Shown: positions 1 to 5,956 of the stretch, piece by piece
How the letters are laid out: each line of letters opens with the position of its first letter
How positions within the stretch are numbered: position 1 is the first letter of the stretch
Assembly (NCBI GenBank): GCA_903837305.1
Contig: CAILUB010000045.1
Span: 1 to 5,956, forward strand
From: an uncultured Cytophagaceae bacterium
Lineage (GTDB): Bacteria > Bacteroidota > Bacteroidia > Cytophagales > Spirosomataceae
Direction: 5' to 3'
DNA length: 5,956 nt
Program-made: the position numbers and the translations under genes
Notes under the pieces: model-generated
Told to the model about the DNA's origin: nothing
The model's input: only the letters and a program-made list of their open reading frames with translations
The model's database searches: none

Positions 1-605
1 CGGAAACGGTCATAAACCTTTCCATCGTCATTCTTTTGTGTGACTAACCCTGCTTTCTCAATGATTTCCTGTGAAAAACCCTGCTTTAAGGCAGATTTCA
101 AGAAAGCATCCCAGGCTTCCGGGCTATACCCTAAATCGAAGGATTGTAAGGTAGCGTCTGAGAAACCCCGTTCCTTGAAATAAGGCAAGGCGATGGATTT
201 GCCTTCGTCAGTATCGTATAATTGTTTTTTGAAGAACTCTTTCGCGTATTCAAGGATGATGAGCAAGCTTTCGCGTTCGTTTTGACGAACAAGCTGGTCA
301 TCGGTCATTTCCTCTTCTTGGATGTCGATGCCGTATTTTTTGGCCAAATGACGTAAAGCCTCCCCATAGCCCAGGCCTTCCATATCCATCACAAAGCGAA
401 CAGAATCGCCTGCTTTACCACACCCAAAACATTTATAAATTCCCTTTGCTGGGGAAATAGAGAAGGAAGGAGTTTTCTCCCCATGAAAAGGACAGCAAGC
501 CCAATAGTTCGCACCTTTCTTCTTAATCGTCACATAATCCCCGATCACGTCTGCCACCGCAGCCGTTTGCTTTATTCGCTCGACGGTTTCGGGATCAATG
601 CGCAT
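1..605 (-). CDS. dnaG: DNA primase DnaG, N-terminal part (3' end outside window)
   Basis: DnaG synthesises the short RNA primers for leading- and lagging-strand replication and works with the replicative helicase at the fork. The visible 201 complete codons start MRIDPETVERIKQ. They contain the CHC2 zinc-binding domain: Cys38 and His41 in CPFHGEKTPSF, then Cys59 and Cys62 in YKCFGCGKAGD, with the 17-residue spacing between His41 and Cys59 expected for this family. The start of the catalytic core follows (about residues 115-201), with the typical LPYFKERGFSDATLQSF and LGYSPEAWDAF segments. The window ends in DRFR, the beginning of the conserved DRFR-x-R motif; the TOPRIM catalytic residues and the helicase-binding domain lie outside. 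The ATG is one base after the transporter stop codon, has no Shine-Dalgarno motif, and gives the usual DnaG N-terminus, so I trust this start. Nothing suggests a broken gene; it is cut only by the window edge. Confidence 0.97.
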   Translation of the reverse strand, partial: MRIDPETVERIKQTAAVADVIGDYVTIKKKGANYWACCPFHGEKTPSFSISPAKGIYKCFGCGKAGDSVRFVMDMEGLGYGEALRHLAKKYGIDIQEEEMTDDQLVRQNERESLLIILEYAKEFFKKQLYDTDEGKSIALPYFKERGFSDATLQSFDLGYSPEAWDAFLKSALKQGFSQEIIEKAGLVTQKNDDGKVYDRF

Positions 606-606
606 A

Positions 607-1845
607 TTACAATAATAAGCCGGCTAAGGTAGCTGATAAATAAGAAGCCAAAGTGCCTGCAATTAAGGCCTTGAAGCCTAATTTTGCTAAATCGGAACGA
701 CGAGAGGGAGCTAATTCTCCGATACCCCCGATTTGGATAGCAACAGAGGAGAAGTTAGCAAATCCACAAAGAGCAAAGCTCGTAATCGCAATTGTCTTAG
801 GATCTAAGGTTTCTTTCAACTTTACCATATCTAAATAGGCGACGAATTCATTTACCACCATCTTCTTTCCCATTAAAGCACCAGCGACTTCCACATCTTG
901 AGCGGGAACTCCCATCGCGAAAGCAAATACAGAGAATACCTTTCCTAAAATCGTATTCATAGATAATTCTGGATAGCTAATCCAAGCACCGATATGTCCT
1001 AAACCTAAATCGACTAAAGCGATCAAGGCAATAAAACCGATCAACATGGCGATCACATTCAACCCCACTTTCAATCCTTCGCTCGCACCTGCCGCAATCG
1101 CATCGACTAAATTGGCGTGTGTTTTAGATAATTCTAATTTCACTTCCCCTTCTGTCTCCGATTTCTCGGTTTCAGGGAACATAATTTTCGAGATCACTAG
1201 CGCACCGGGAGCGGCCATTAAACTTGCGGCTAATAAATAGGCCGCAGGAACACCTAAAGAGATATAAACCGCCATCACACCACCTGCAATACAAGCGAAT
1301 GAACCCGTCATCGAAGCCATCAGCTCCGAATTCGTCATGTTTTTCAAGTAAGGCTTGATCATGATTTGAGCCTCTACCTGCCCTACAAACGTGGATGCCA
1401 CATTCGAAAGCGCCTCTGCCCCACTCACGCCCATTAACCTGTGAACACCTTTGCCCACAAAGGAAACAACACGTTGTAATATGCCTAGATGATAGAACAT
1501 ATTCACTAAAACCGCTACAAAAATGATAGTTGGAACTACTTTGAAGAAGAAAATATAATCATTTCCTGGGCCAAAGGCCTTGATCATCAAATCACGATTC
1601 ACGAGAGATCCGAACACGAATTGTGCCCCTTTATCCGCTTGACCTAATAAAGTATTGATGGAATCGCCTAACCATTGGAAGAGGTTTTGGCCTGTCTCCG
1701 TCTTTAAGATAAACACCGCTAACAACACTTGCATTAAAAGACCTACGCCTACCGTCCGGTAATTGATCGCTTTTCGGTTATTAGACATCAAAAATGATAC
1801 GCCCAAAATCAATACGATACCGAGCAATCCTGTAAATCTTTCCAT
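607..1845 (-). CDS. nupC: NupC-type concentrative nucleoside transporter (CNT family)
   Basis: A 412-residue inner-membrane protein of the CNT family, which imports nucleosides driven by a sodium or proton gradient. Hydrophobic helices are seen at about 4-20, 31-48, 102-118, 181-197, 200-220, 260-280, 301-315 and 390-411, with a charged cytoplasm-type loop at 224-242. The family's substrate motifs are present: GQVEA at 155-159 (re-entrant hairpin 1), NEF at 332-334, and CGFANFSS at 360-367. By alignment to the Vibrio cholerae CNT, whose structure is known, Gln156, Glu158, Glu333, Asn364 and Ser367 match its nucleoside-binding residues, while its Thr155 is Val157 here. The side chains at the sodium site also differ (see findings), so the coupling ion is open. 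Length is normal for bacterial CNTs. The start follows a 24-base A-rich leader after ppk1; the stop is one base before dnaG. The symbol is used at family level; substrate preference cannot be read from the sequence. Confidence 0.93.
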   Translation of the reverse strand: MERFTGLLGIVLILGVSFLMSNNRKAINYRTVGVGLLMQVLLAVFILKTETGQNLFQWLGDSINTLLGQADKGAQFVFGSLVNRDLMIKAFGPGNDYIFFFKVVPTIIFVAVLVNMFYHLGILQRVVSFVGKGVHRLMGVSGAEALSNVASTFVGQVEAQIMIKPYLKNMTNSELMASMTGSFACIAGGVMAVYISLGVPAAYLLAASLMAAPGALVISKIMFPETEKSETEGEVKLELSKTHANLVDAIAAGASEGLKVGLNVIAMLIGFIALIALVDLGLGHIGAWISYPELSMNTILGKVFSVFAFAMGVPAQDVEVAGALMGKKMVVNEFVAYLDMVKLKETLDPKTIAITSFALCGFANFSSVAIQIGGIGELAPSRRSDLAKLGFKALIAGTLASYLSATLAGLLL

Positions 1846-1869
1846 GTGTTGTTTTTTGGTGTAATTCGC
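1846..1869 (-). promoter_or_regulatory. Short A-rich leader between ppk1 and the transporter gene
   Basis: This is the only gap of more than one base in the window. Read on the coding strand it runs from the ppk1 TAG to the transporter ATG and contains ACACCAAAAAACAACAC just before the start. There is no Shine-Dalgarno motif. An unstructured A-rich stretch before the ATG is common at Bacteroidota gene starts and probably helps ribosome loading. I looked upstream, inside the ppk1 end, for the Bacteroidota promoter pattern (TTG near -33, TAnnTTTG near -7) and found no pair with suitable spacing, so the gene is probably read through from ppk1. Confidence 0.45.
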
Positions 1870-1891
1870 CTATTTCATTTCTAGGCTAATT
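1863..1891 (-). repeat. Imperfect inverted repeat around the ppk1 stop codon
   Basis: The arms 1863-1872 (AATTCGCCTA) and 1882-1891 (TAGGCTAATT) are complementary at 9 of 10 positions, with one mismatch (1867 against 1887) and a 9-base loop. In the transcript the ppk1 stop codon lies in the distal arm. The base of the stem is A/T only and no U-run follows on the coding strand, so it does not look like an intrinsic terminator. It may be a weak RNA hairpin or chance. Confidence 0.3.
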
Positions 1892-4146
1892 GTAAATTTA
1901 TCAAATGCTAATTCGGCAACCAAATCCTCGTCTTTGATTTCGTAAAATTTAGAGTGGATATTGAATGGCTCCTCACTCTCAATTTTCCAATACGTTCCAT
2001 CCTCCTGCATCTCATACGAATTCTTCGTATCCCGAAGATTCCAATCTAAGATGGTAATAGCCAGATTCTTCGCGCGTGTGTTCACTAATTCAAATAAGGA
2101 TTCAATACGTCTGTCAAAACTTCGTACCATCACATCCGCGCTACCCCCGTAAATTTTAGGATCACCAGCATTGTGAAAATAATACAAGCGCGTATGCTCT
2201 AAATATTCCCCCACGATCGATTTAATGAAGATATTCTCTGACAAACCTTTGCGTTGTGGACGAATACAACAGATACCTCGTACAATCAAAAGCACGGGTA
2301 AACCCGCTTGCGAAGCCTTATAAAGGGCCTCCATCGTCTTCAAATCCTGTAATGAATTAATTTTCCAGCATATCCCCGCTGGCTTACCTTCCTTGTGATT
2401 CTTCACCTCATTCTCGATCATTTCAATCAGGCGATTCCGCATATCGCGTGGCGCCGTGATCAAATGCTCGTAATGGGTAGGCATCGAATGGCCCGTAATT
2501 ACGTTGAAGAACTCTGAAATATCCTGTGTAATTCGAGTATCCGTCGTCAGAAGGCCAATATCAGTATATAATTTCGCCGTATCCTCATTATAATTACCAG
2601 AAGAAAGGTGGGCATAACTCACCACATGATTGCCTTCGTTACGAATAACTTGTAGCAATTTCGTGTGCGTTTTCAATCCCGGAATACCATAAATCACGAA
2701 GCAACCCGCTTTCTGCAATTTAGTGGCCTCCTTGATATTGTTCTCCTCATCGAAACGCGCCTTTACCTCAAACAAGACCGAAACGTGTTTTCCCTGTTCC
2801 GCCGCACGCAACAAAGCACTTGAAATTCGGGAGTTTTTAGAAATACGATACAGGGTGATCTTAATCGCTAAGACTTTAGGATCATCTGCTGCCTGCTCCA
2901 ATAATTGAATAACGGGCTCAAAATTATTGTAGGGATGATGCAATAAAATATCACCTCGTTTAATCGTATCAAATATGTCATCAATCACCACTGATTTCAG
3001 ACCTAAAGCGGGAACCACAGCCGGATTAACAGCCATTTGCGTCTTAAATTCTGCGTGTTTTAGGATTTGCCAAAAAGACGTAAAATCCAAGATCGAATTC
3101 TTGATAAAGATATCCGAACGATCTAAATTCCAACGCTTTAACATCTCGGTCAACAAGAAATCCGAATGAAATTTCTCCACCTCCACACGCGTCACACGAC
3201 CCAAACGACGGTCCTTAATCTTCTTCTTTACCTCATCCACAAAATCCGTATCGGAATCCTCGTGTTCTACTAAATCAAAATCCCCATTACGCGTGATGCG
3301 GAACAAAGTCGTTGATTCAATCTCCACATTGCGGTACAAGACTTGCAAATGGTGGCGTATAATTTCTTCAATCGGGATAAATAACACTTTATCCTCTCTT
3401 TCGATAACATAGAAACGCTTCAAATTCAATGGAATCTGAACAAAAGAGATCTTTTGCTCCCGCTCGTTTCCTGTCTTTTTCTTATCCGAAAGACCTAAAG
3501 TCACCACCCCAAAAATCAAGGTCTTTGCTAACAAACTCGGGAACGTGTGCGTGTGATCGAACACCATCGGCGTTAACATCGGATAGATGGTCCGCTGAAA
3601 ATAAGTTGCTACTTCTTCCTTCTCCTCCTCATTCAAATCATCTAAGCAAGCTAATAAAAGCCCATTCTCCGGAAATAAAGGCAAGATTTCCTCCATGAAT
3701 AGACGGTGCTTTTCTTGCGTAAATTCCTGCGCATCGTTAATAATGGCCTGCTTAAAGGGAACCTCACGCAATCCACAATAATCCGTTCTTTCCTTCCCTA
3801 AATCAATGTAATTATACAAAGAGCCCATCCGAATGGTAAAGAACTCATCCAAATTAGAGGCCGTAATCGCCAAGAATTTCAAGCGATCAAAAAGTGACTT
3901 TGAACTATCACGTGCCTGATCCAAAACGCGCTCATCAAACTTCAACCATGACAAATCACGCGAGATGAATTTTGATTTCACAATGGTATCCTTCGACTTT
4001 TGGGTCGACTTATCCACCTTGCGATTTTGCTCGCGAGGAGCCATCAAATTAATCTTCCAGTTCGTAGGCGTAAGTAAAGACAAAAGATTCCCGGCAAGGG
4101 AATCTTTTGACTCTTCGTGTTTCAGTATTTTATCTAATTCACTCAT
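1870..4146 (-). CDS. ppk1: Polyphosphate kinase PPK1
   Basis: PPK1 reversibly transfers the terminal phosphate of ATP to inorganic polyphosphate, a phosphate and energy store linked to stress survival. The longest frame has 758 codons. After a lysine-rich N-terminal stretch, the family N domain begins at FISRDLSWLKFDERVL (residues 60-75) and the ATP-contacting SNLDEF follows (Asn98). The two phospholipase-D-like C-terminal domains carry the catalytic residues at a constant offset of 59 from E. coli PPK1: Arg434, Arg464 in ARFDEENN, His494 in LKTHTKLLQV (the histidine phosphorylated in E. coli as His435), Tyr527, Arg623 and His651 in YLEHTRLYYF (E. coli His592). The enzyme should be active. 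E. coli PPK1 has 688 residues; the excess is mostly residues 1-57. Two starts are possible: the ATG at 4146, one base after the upstream stop, or the in-frame ATG at 4044 (Met35), which gives 724 residues, has GGAAG nine bases upstream and avoids a terminator-like hairpin. I report the longer form but do not consider it settled. Confidence 0.96.
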   Translation of the reverse strand: MSELDKILKHEESKDSLAGNLLSLLTPTNWKINLMAPREQNRKVDKSTQKSKDTIVKSKFISRDLSWLKFDERVLDQARDSSKSLFDRLKFLAITASNLDEFFTIRMGSLYNYIDLGKERTDYCGLREVPFKQAIINDAQEFTQEKHRLFMEEILPLFPENGLLLACLDDLNEEEKEEVATYFQRTIYPMLTPMVFDHTHTFPSLLAKTLIFGVVTLGLSDKKKTGNEREQKISFVQIPLNLKRFYVIEREDKVLFIPIEEIIRHHLQVLYRNVEIESTTLFRITRNGDFDLVEHEDSDTDFVDEVKKKIKDRRLGRVTRVEVEKFHSDFLLTEMLKRWNLDRSDIFIKNSILDFTSFWQILKHAEFKTQMAVNPAVVPALGLKSVVIDDIFDTIKRGDILLHHPYNNFEPVIQLLEQAADDPKVLAIKITLYRISKNSRISSALLRAAEQGKHVSVLFEVKARFDEENNIKEATKLQKAGCFVIYGIPGLKTHTKLLQVIRNEGNHVVSYAHLSSGNYNEDTAKLYTDIGLLTTDTRITQDISEFFNVITGHSMPTHYEHLITAPRDMRNRLIEMIENEVKNHKEGKPAGICWKINSLQDLKTMEALYKASQAGLPVLLIVRGICCIRPQRKGLSENIFIKSIVGEYLEHTRLYYFHNAGDPKIYGGSADVMVRSFDRRIESLFELVNTRAKNLAITILDWNLRDTKNSYEMQEDGTYWKIESEEPFNIHSKFYEIKDEDLVAELAFDKFTISLEMK
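4075..4109 (-). terminator. Terminator-like hairpin inside the 5' end of the longest ppk1 frame
   Basis: The arms 4081-4092 (CAAAAGATTCCC) and 4098-4109 (GGGAATCTTTTG) are perfectly complementary over 12 bp, around a 5-base loop. On the coding (minus) strand the compact core is GATTCCC-TTGCC-GGGAATC followed by TTTTGTCTTT, that is 8 T in 10 bases, with an A-run before the stem. This is the layout of a Rho-independent terminator. It starts 38 bases after the stop codon of the 72-codon gene, a usual distance for a terminator, but also lies in codons 13-22 of the longest ppk1 frame. It could end the gyrB transcript, act as an attenuator for ppk1, or be a coding coincidence. The first two are inferences from form alone. 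Confidence 0.55.
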
Positions 4147-4147
4147 A

Positions 4148-4366
4148 TTATTCTGTAGGAACTTGATTTTTGATCGCTTGATAATCAGAACCCAAACGCC
4201 CCATTTCTGTGGCCAAGAATGTCTGAAGTTCTAAATTAAACAAGCGTTTGTCCTCCTCTGTTAAGGAATTGTAAAAGTCTTTCAATTCCTGATTGATCTT
4301 TTGCTTTTCCTCCAGTGTATCTGCATGAATGCCACGCAAATGATACGACTTAAAATCAAAATTCAT
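4148..4366 (-). CDS. Small protein of unknown function between gyrB and ppk1 (72 aa)
   Basis: I do not recognise this protein. It has 72 residues, begins MNFDFKSYHLRGIHADTLEE and ends IKNQVPTE. It is soluble-looking and charged (13 acidic against 9 Lys/Arg residues), without Cys, Trp, signal peptide or membrane segment. Residues 16-33 and 36-57 look like two amphipathic helices separated by the turn SLTEED, so a small helical hairpin is plausible. The gene is likely real: its ATG is one base after the gyrB TAG, its TAA is one base before the first possible ppk1 ATG, and its codon use looks ordinary. Co-translation with gyrB is likely. A role linked to gyrase is only a guess by position; it carries no DNA-binding or toxin-antitoxin motif that I can name. 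Confidence 0.75.
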   Translation of the reverse strand: MNFDFKSYHLRGIHADTLEEKQKINQELKDFYNSLTEEDKRLFNLELQTFLATEMGRLGSDYQAIKNQVPTE

Positions 4367-4367
4367 T

Positions 4368-5956
4368 CTAAACGTCTACTTTAGCGTATTTAGCATTCTT
4401 CTCAATGAAGTCACGACGTGGCGCCACTTCATCTCCCATTAACATAGAGAATAATAAATCAGCTTCAATCGCAGATTCAACTGTCACTTGCTTCAAGGTA
4501 CGAGACTCTGGGTTCATCGTCGTTTCCCACAATTGCTCCGCGTTCATCTCTCCAAGACCCTTATAACGTTGTACACCTACGTTGTCTTCTTTTCCACCAC
4601 CGGCTAATTCTTGAATCGCTTGAGAACGTTGATCTTCTGTCCAAACATAACGCACCTGCTGTCCTTTTTTCACTTGGTACAACGGAGGTTGTGCAATGTA
4701 AATACATCCACGATCAACTAACTCCCGCATATAACGGAAGAAGAACGTTAAAATCAAGGTACGAATGTGACTACCGTCAACGTCCGCATCGGTCATGATA
4801 ATCACCTTGTGGTAACGCAATTTATCCATATTCAACGCACGCTCATCTCCATCTTTTCCGAAAGAAACGCCTAGCGCCGTAATCATATTTTTAATCTCTT
4901 CGTTTTCGTAGATACGGTATTCTTGTGCTTTCTCTACGTTCAAAATCTTACCACGTAAAGGCAAGATCGCTTGGAATGCACGGTTACGGCCTTGTTTCGC
5001 CGTACCGCCCGCTGAGTCTCCCTCGACTAGATAGATCTCACATGTTTCAGGATCTGAATCCGAGCAATCCGCTAATTTACCTGGCAAGGAGTTCGAACCT
5101 AAAACCGTCTTACGTTGTACCATTTCACGCGCCTTACGAGCAGCGTGACGCGCTTGAGCAGCTAAGATTACTTTGGCAACGATTTGACGAGCCTCTTTCG
5201 GGTGCTCTTCTAACCAAGACTCTAACATATCAGACATCGCTGCAGAAACGGCACCAGACACCTCTCCGTTACCTAATTTGGTTTTTGTTTGGCCCTCAAA
5301 CTGAGGCTCCGCCACTTTCACCGAGATAACCGCTGTCAAACCCTCCCGGAAGTCATCCCCCGCGATATCAATCTTTAATTTATCTAATGCACCAGACTTA
5401 TCTGCGTAGTTTTTCAACGTACGCGTCAACGCGCCACGGAAACCCGCAACGTGCGTACCCCCTTCAATCGTGTTAATGTTATTCACATACGATACCACAT
5501 TCTCAGTATAGGATGTGTTATACATCATCGCTACTTGAACTGGTACGCCATTCTTGTCACCCTCCATATAGATAGGCTCAGAAAGCAATGGCTCACGAGT
5601 TGAATCCAAGAACATGACGAATTCGCGAAGTCCTCCTTCAGAGAAGAATTCTTCCGTTTTCGCAACGCCATTCTCATCTAATTCACGCAAATCGGTTAAT
5701 TGAATACGAATTCCTGCATTCAAGAAGGATAATTCACGCAAACGACCCGCAACTGTTTCGTATTTGTACTCTGTAACAGTAAAAATCGTCTCATCTGGCT
5801 TAAATAAAACCGAAGTACCGGTACGATCTGTTGTTCCTACCTCTTTAACTGGGTATTGAGGAACACCAATTTTGTATTCTTGTTGGTAAATTTTACCATC
5901 ACGGCTATAAACCGTCACTTTTAAATCTGTCGATAAGGCGTTCACACAAGAAACCC
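4368..5956 (-). CDS. gyrB: DNA gyrase subunit B (5' end outside window)
   Basis: GyrB is the ATPase subunit of DNA gyrase, which with GyrA introduces negative supercoils. The frame is open to the window edge, reading VSCVNALS, part of the ATP-lid motif of the GHKL fold; about 120 N-terminal residues are missing and 528 complete codons are visible. The GTG at 5945 is an internal valine, not a start. Counting that valine as residue 1, the transducer motif QTKTKLGN is at 219-226, with the Gln and Lys that contact the ATP gamma-phosphate. The TOPRIM metal residues are Glu308 in EGDSAGG and Asp386 and Asp388 in DADVDGSH; PLRGKILNVEKA is at 329-340 and RYKGLGEMN at 460-468. ParE is less likely given the GRNRAFQAILPLRGKILNVEKA and DRGCIYIAQPPLY segments. 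The total of about 650 residues means the long TOPRIM-region insert of E. coli GyrB is absent, as in most bacteria. The TAG is one base before the next gene. Confidence 0.97.
   Translation of the reverse strand, partial: VSCVNALSTDLKVTVYSRDGKIYQQEYKIGVPQYPVKEVGTTDRTGTSVLFKPDETIFTVTEYKYETVAGRLRELSFLNAGIRIQLTDLRELDENGVAKTEEFFSEGGLREFVMFLDSTREPLLSEPIYMEGDKNGVPVQVAMMYNTSYTENVVSYVNNINTIEGGTHVAGFRGALTRTLKNYADKSGALDKLKIDIAGDDFREGLTAVISVKVAEPQFEGQTKTKLGNGEVSGAVSAAMSDMLESWLEEHPKEARQIVAKVILAAQARHAARKAREMVQRKTVLGSNSLPGKLADCSDSDPETCEIYLVEGDSAGGTAKQGRNRAFQAILPLRGKILNVEKAQEYRIYENEEIKNMITALGVSFGKDGDERALNMDKLRYHKVIIMTDADVDGSHIRTLILTFFFRYMRELVDRGCIYIAQPPLYQVKKGQQVRYVWTEDQRSQAIQELAGGGKEDNVGVQRYKGLGEMNAEQLWETTMNPESRTLKQVTVESAIEADLLFSMLMGDEVAPRRDFIEKNAKYAKVDV

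Noticed and set aside
653..1240. Plus-strand frames of 61 and 64 codons opposite the transporter
   Set aside because: They are short, antisense to a well-supported membrane protein gene and without recognisable features.
1890..1925. TAGCATTTG on the minus strand as a -7 box for a transporter promoter
   Set aside because: It has one base too many for TAnnTTTG and no TTG element at a suitable distance upstream.
2014..2030. 7-bp inverted repeat ATACGAA-TTC-TTCGTAT inside ppk1
   Set aside because: It is short, lies deep in coding sequence and is explained by ordinary codons; it is of a size expected by chance in 6 kb.
3429..4234. Two 89-codon plus-strand frames (3429-3698 and 3965-4234) opposite ppk1 and the small gene
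   Set aside because: Both are antisense to better-supported genes, with low-complexity translations and no plausible start context.
4925..5329. A 134-codon open frame on the plus strand opposite gyrB
   Set aside because: It lies fully antisense to a highly conserved gyrB region and its translation resembles no family I know; it is a by-product of gyrB codon use.
5943..5945. GTG as a possible gyrB start
   Set aside because: The frame continues upstream as VSC to the window edge and matches the conserved interior motif GVSCVNALS, so the codon is an internal valine.

Overview
The window comes from a bacterial chromosome and carries only housekeeping-type genes, all on the minus strand and transcribed right to left. 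In that direction the order is gyrB (5' end cut off by the window edge), an unrecognised 72-codon gene, ppk1 (polyphosphate kinase), a nupC-type concentrative nucleoside transporter, and dnaG (primase, 3' end cut off). The protein sequences and the near absence of Shine-Dalgarno motifs suggest the phylum Bacteroidota, perhaps a member of the Cytophagia. This is inferred from the look of the proteins and the gene starts; there is no 16S or other decisive marker here.

Layout: positions 1-605 hold the first 201 codons of dnaG; 607-1845 the transporter; 1846-1869 a short A-rich leader; 1870-4146 ppk1; 4148-4366 the small gene; 4368-5956 most of gyrB. Coding density is almost total, and the longest stretch outside a called gene is 24 bases. 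Three of the four junctions have the same form: stop codon, one base, ATG. No RNA gene, CRISPR array, insertion sequence, origin or phage gene was seen.

The genes fit a growth and replication theme. GyrB supplies negative supercoiling, DnaG makes the primers for replication, the transporter salvages nucleosides, and PPK1 stores phosphate as polyphosphate from ATP. Whether they form one transcript is uncertain. A perfect 12-bp inverted repeat followed by a U-rich stretch lies inside the first 22 codons of the longest ppk1 reading frame and looks like an intrinsic terminator. If it is one, gyrB plus the small gene form one unit and the true ppk1 start is probably the in-frame ATG at 4044, not the one at 4146. 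This is the most useful observation in the window. I found no sign of a new multi-gene system; the only gene of unknown role is the 72-codon one.
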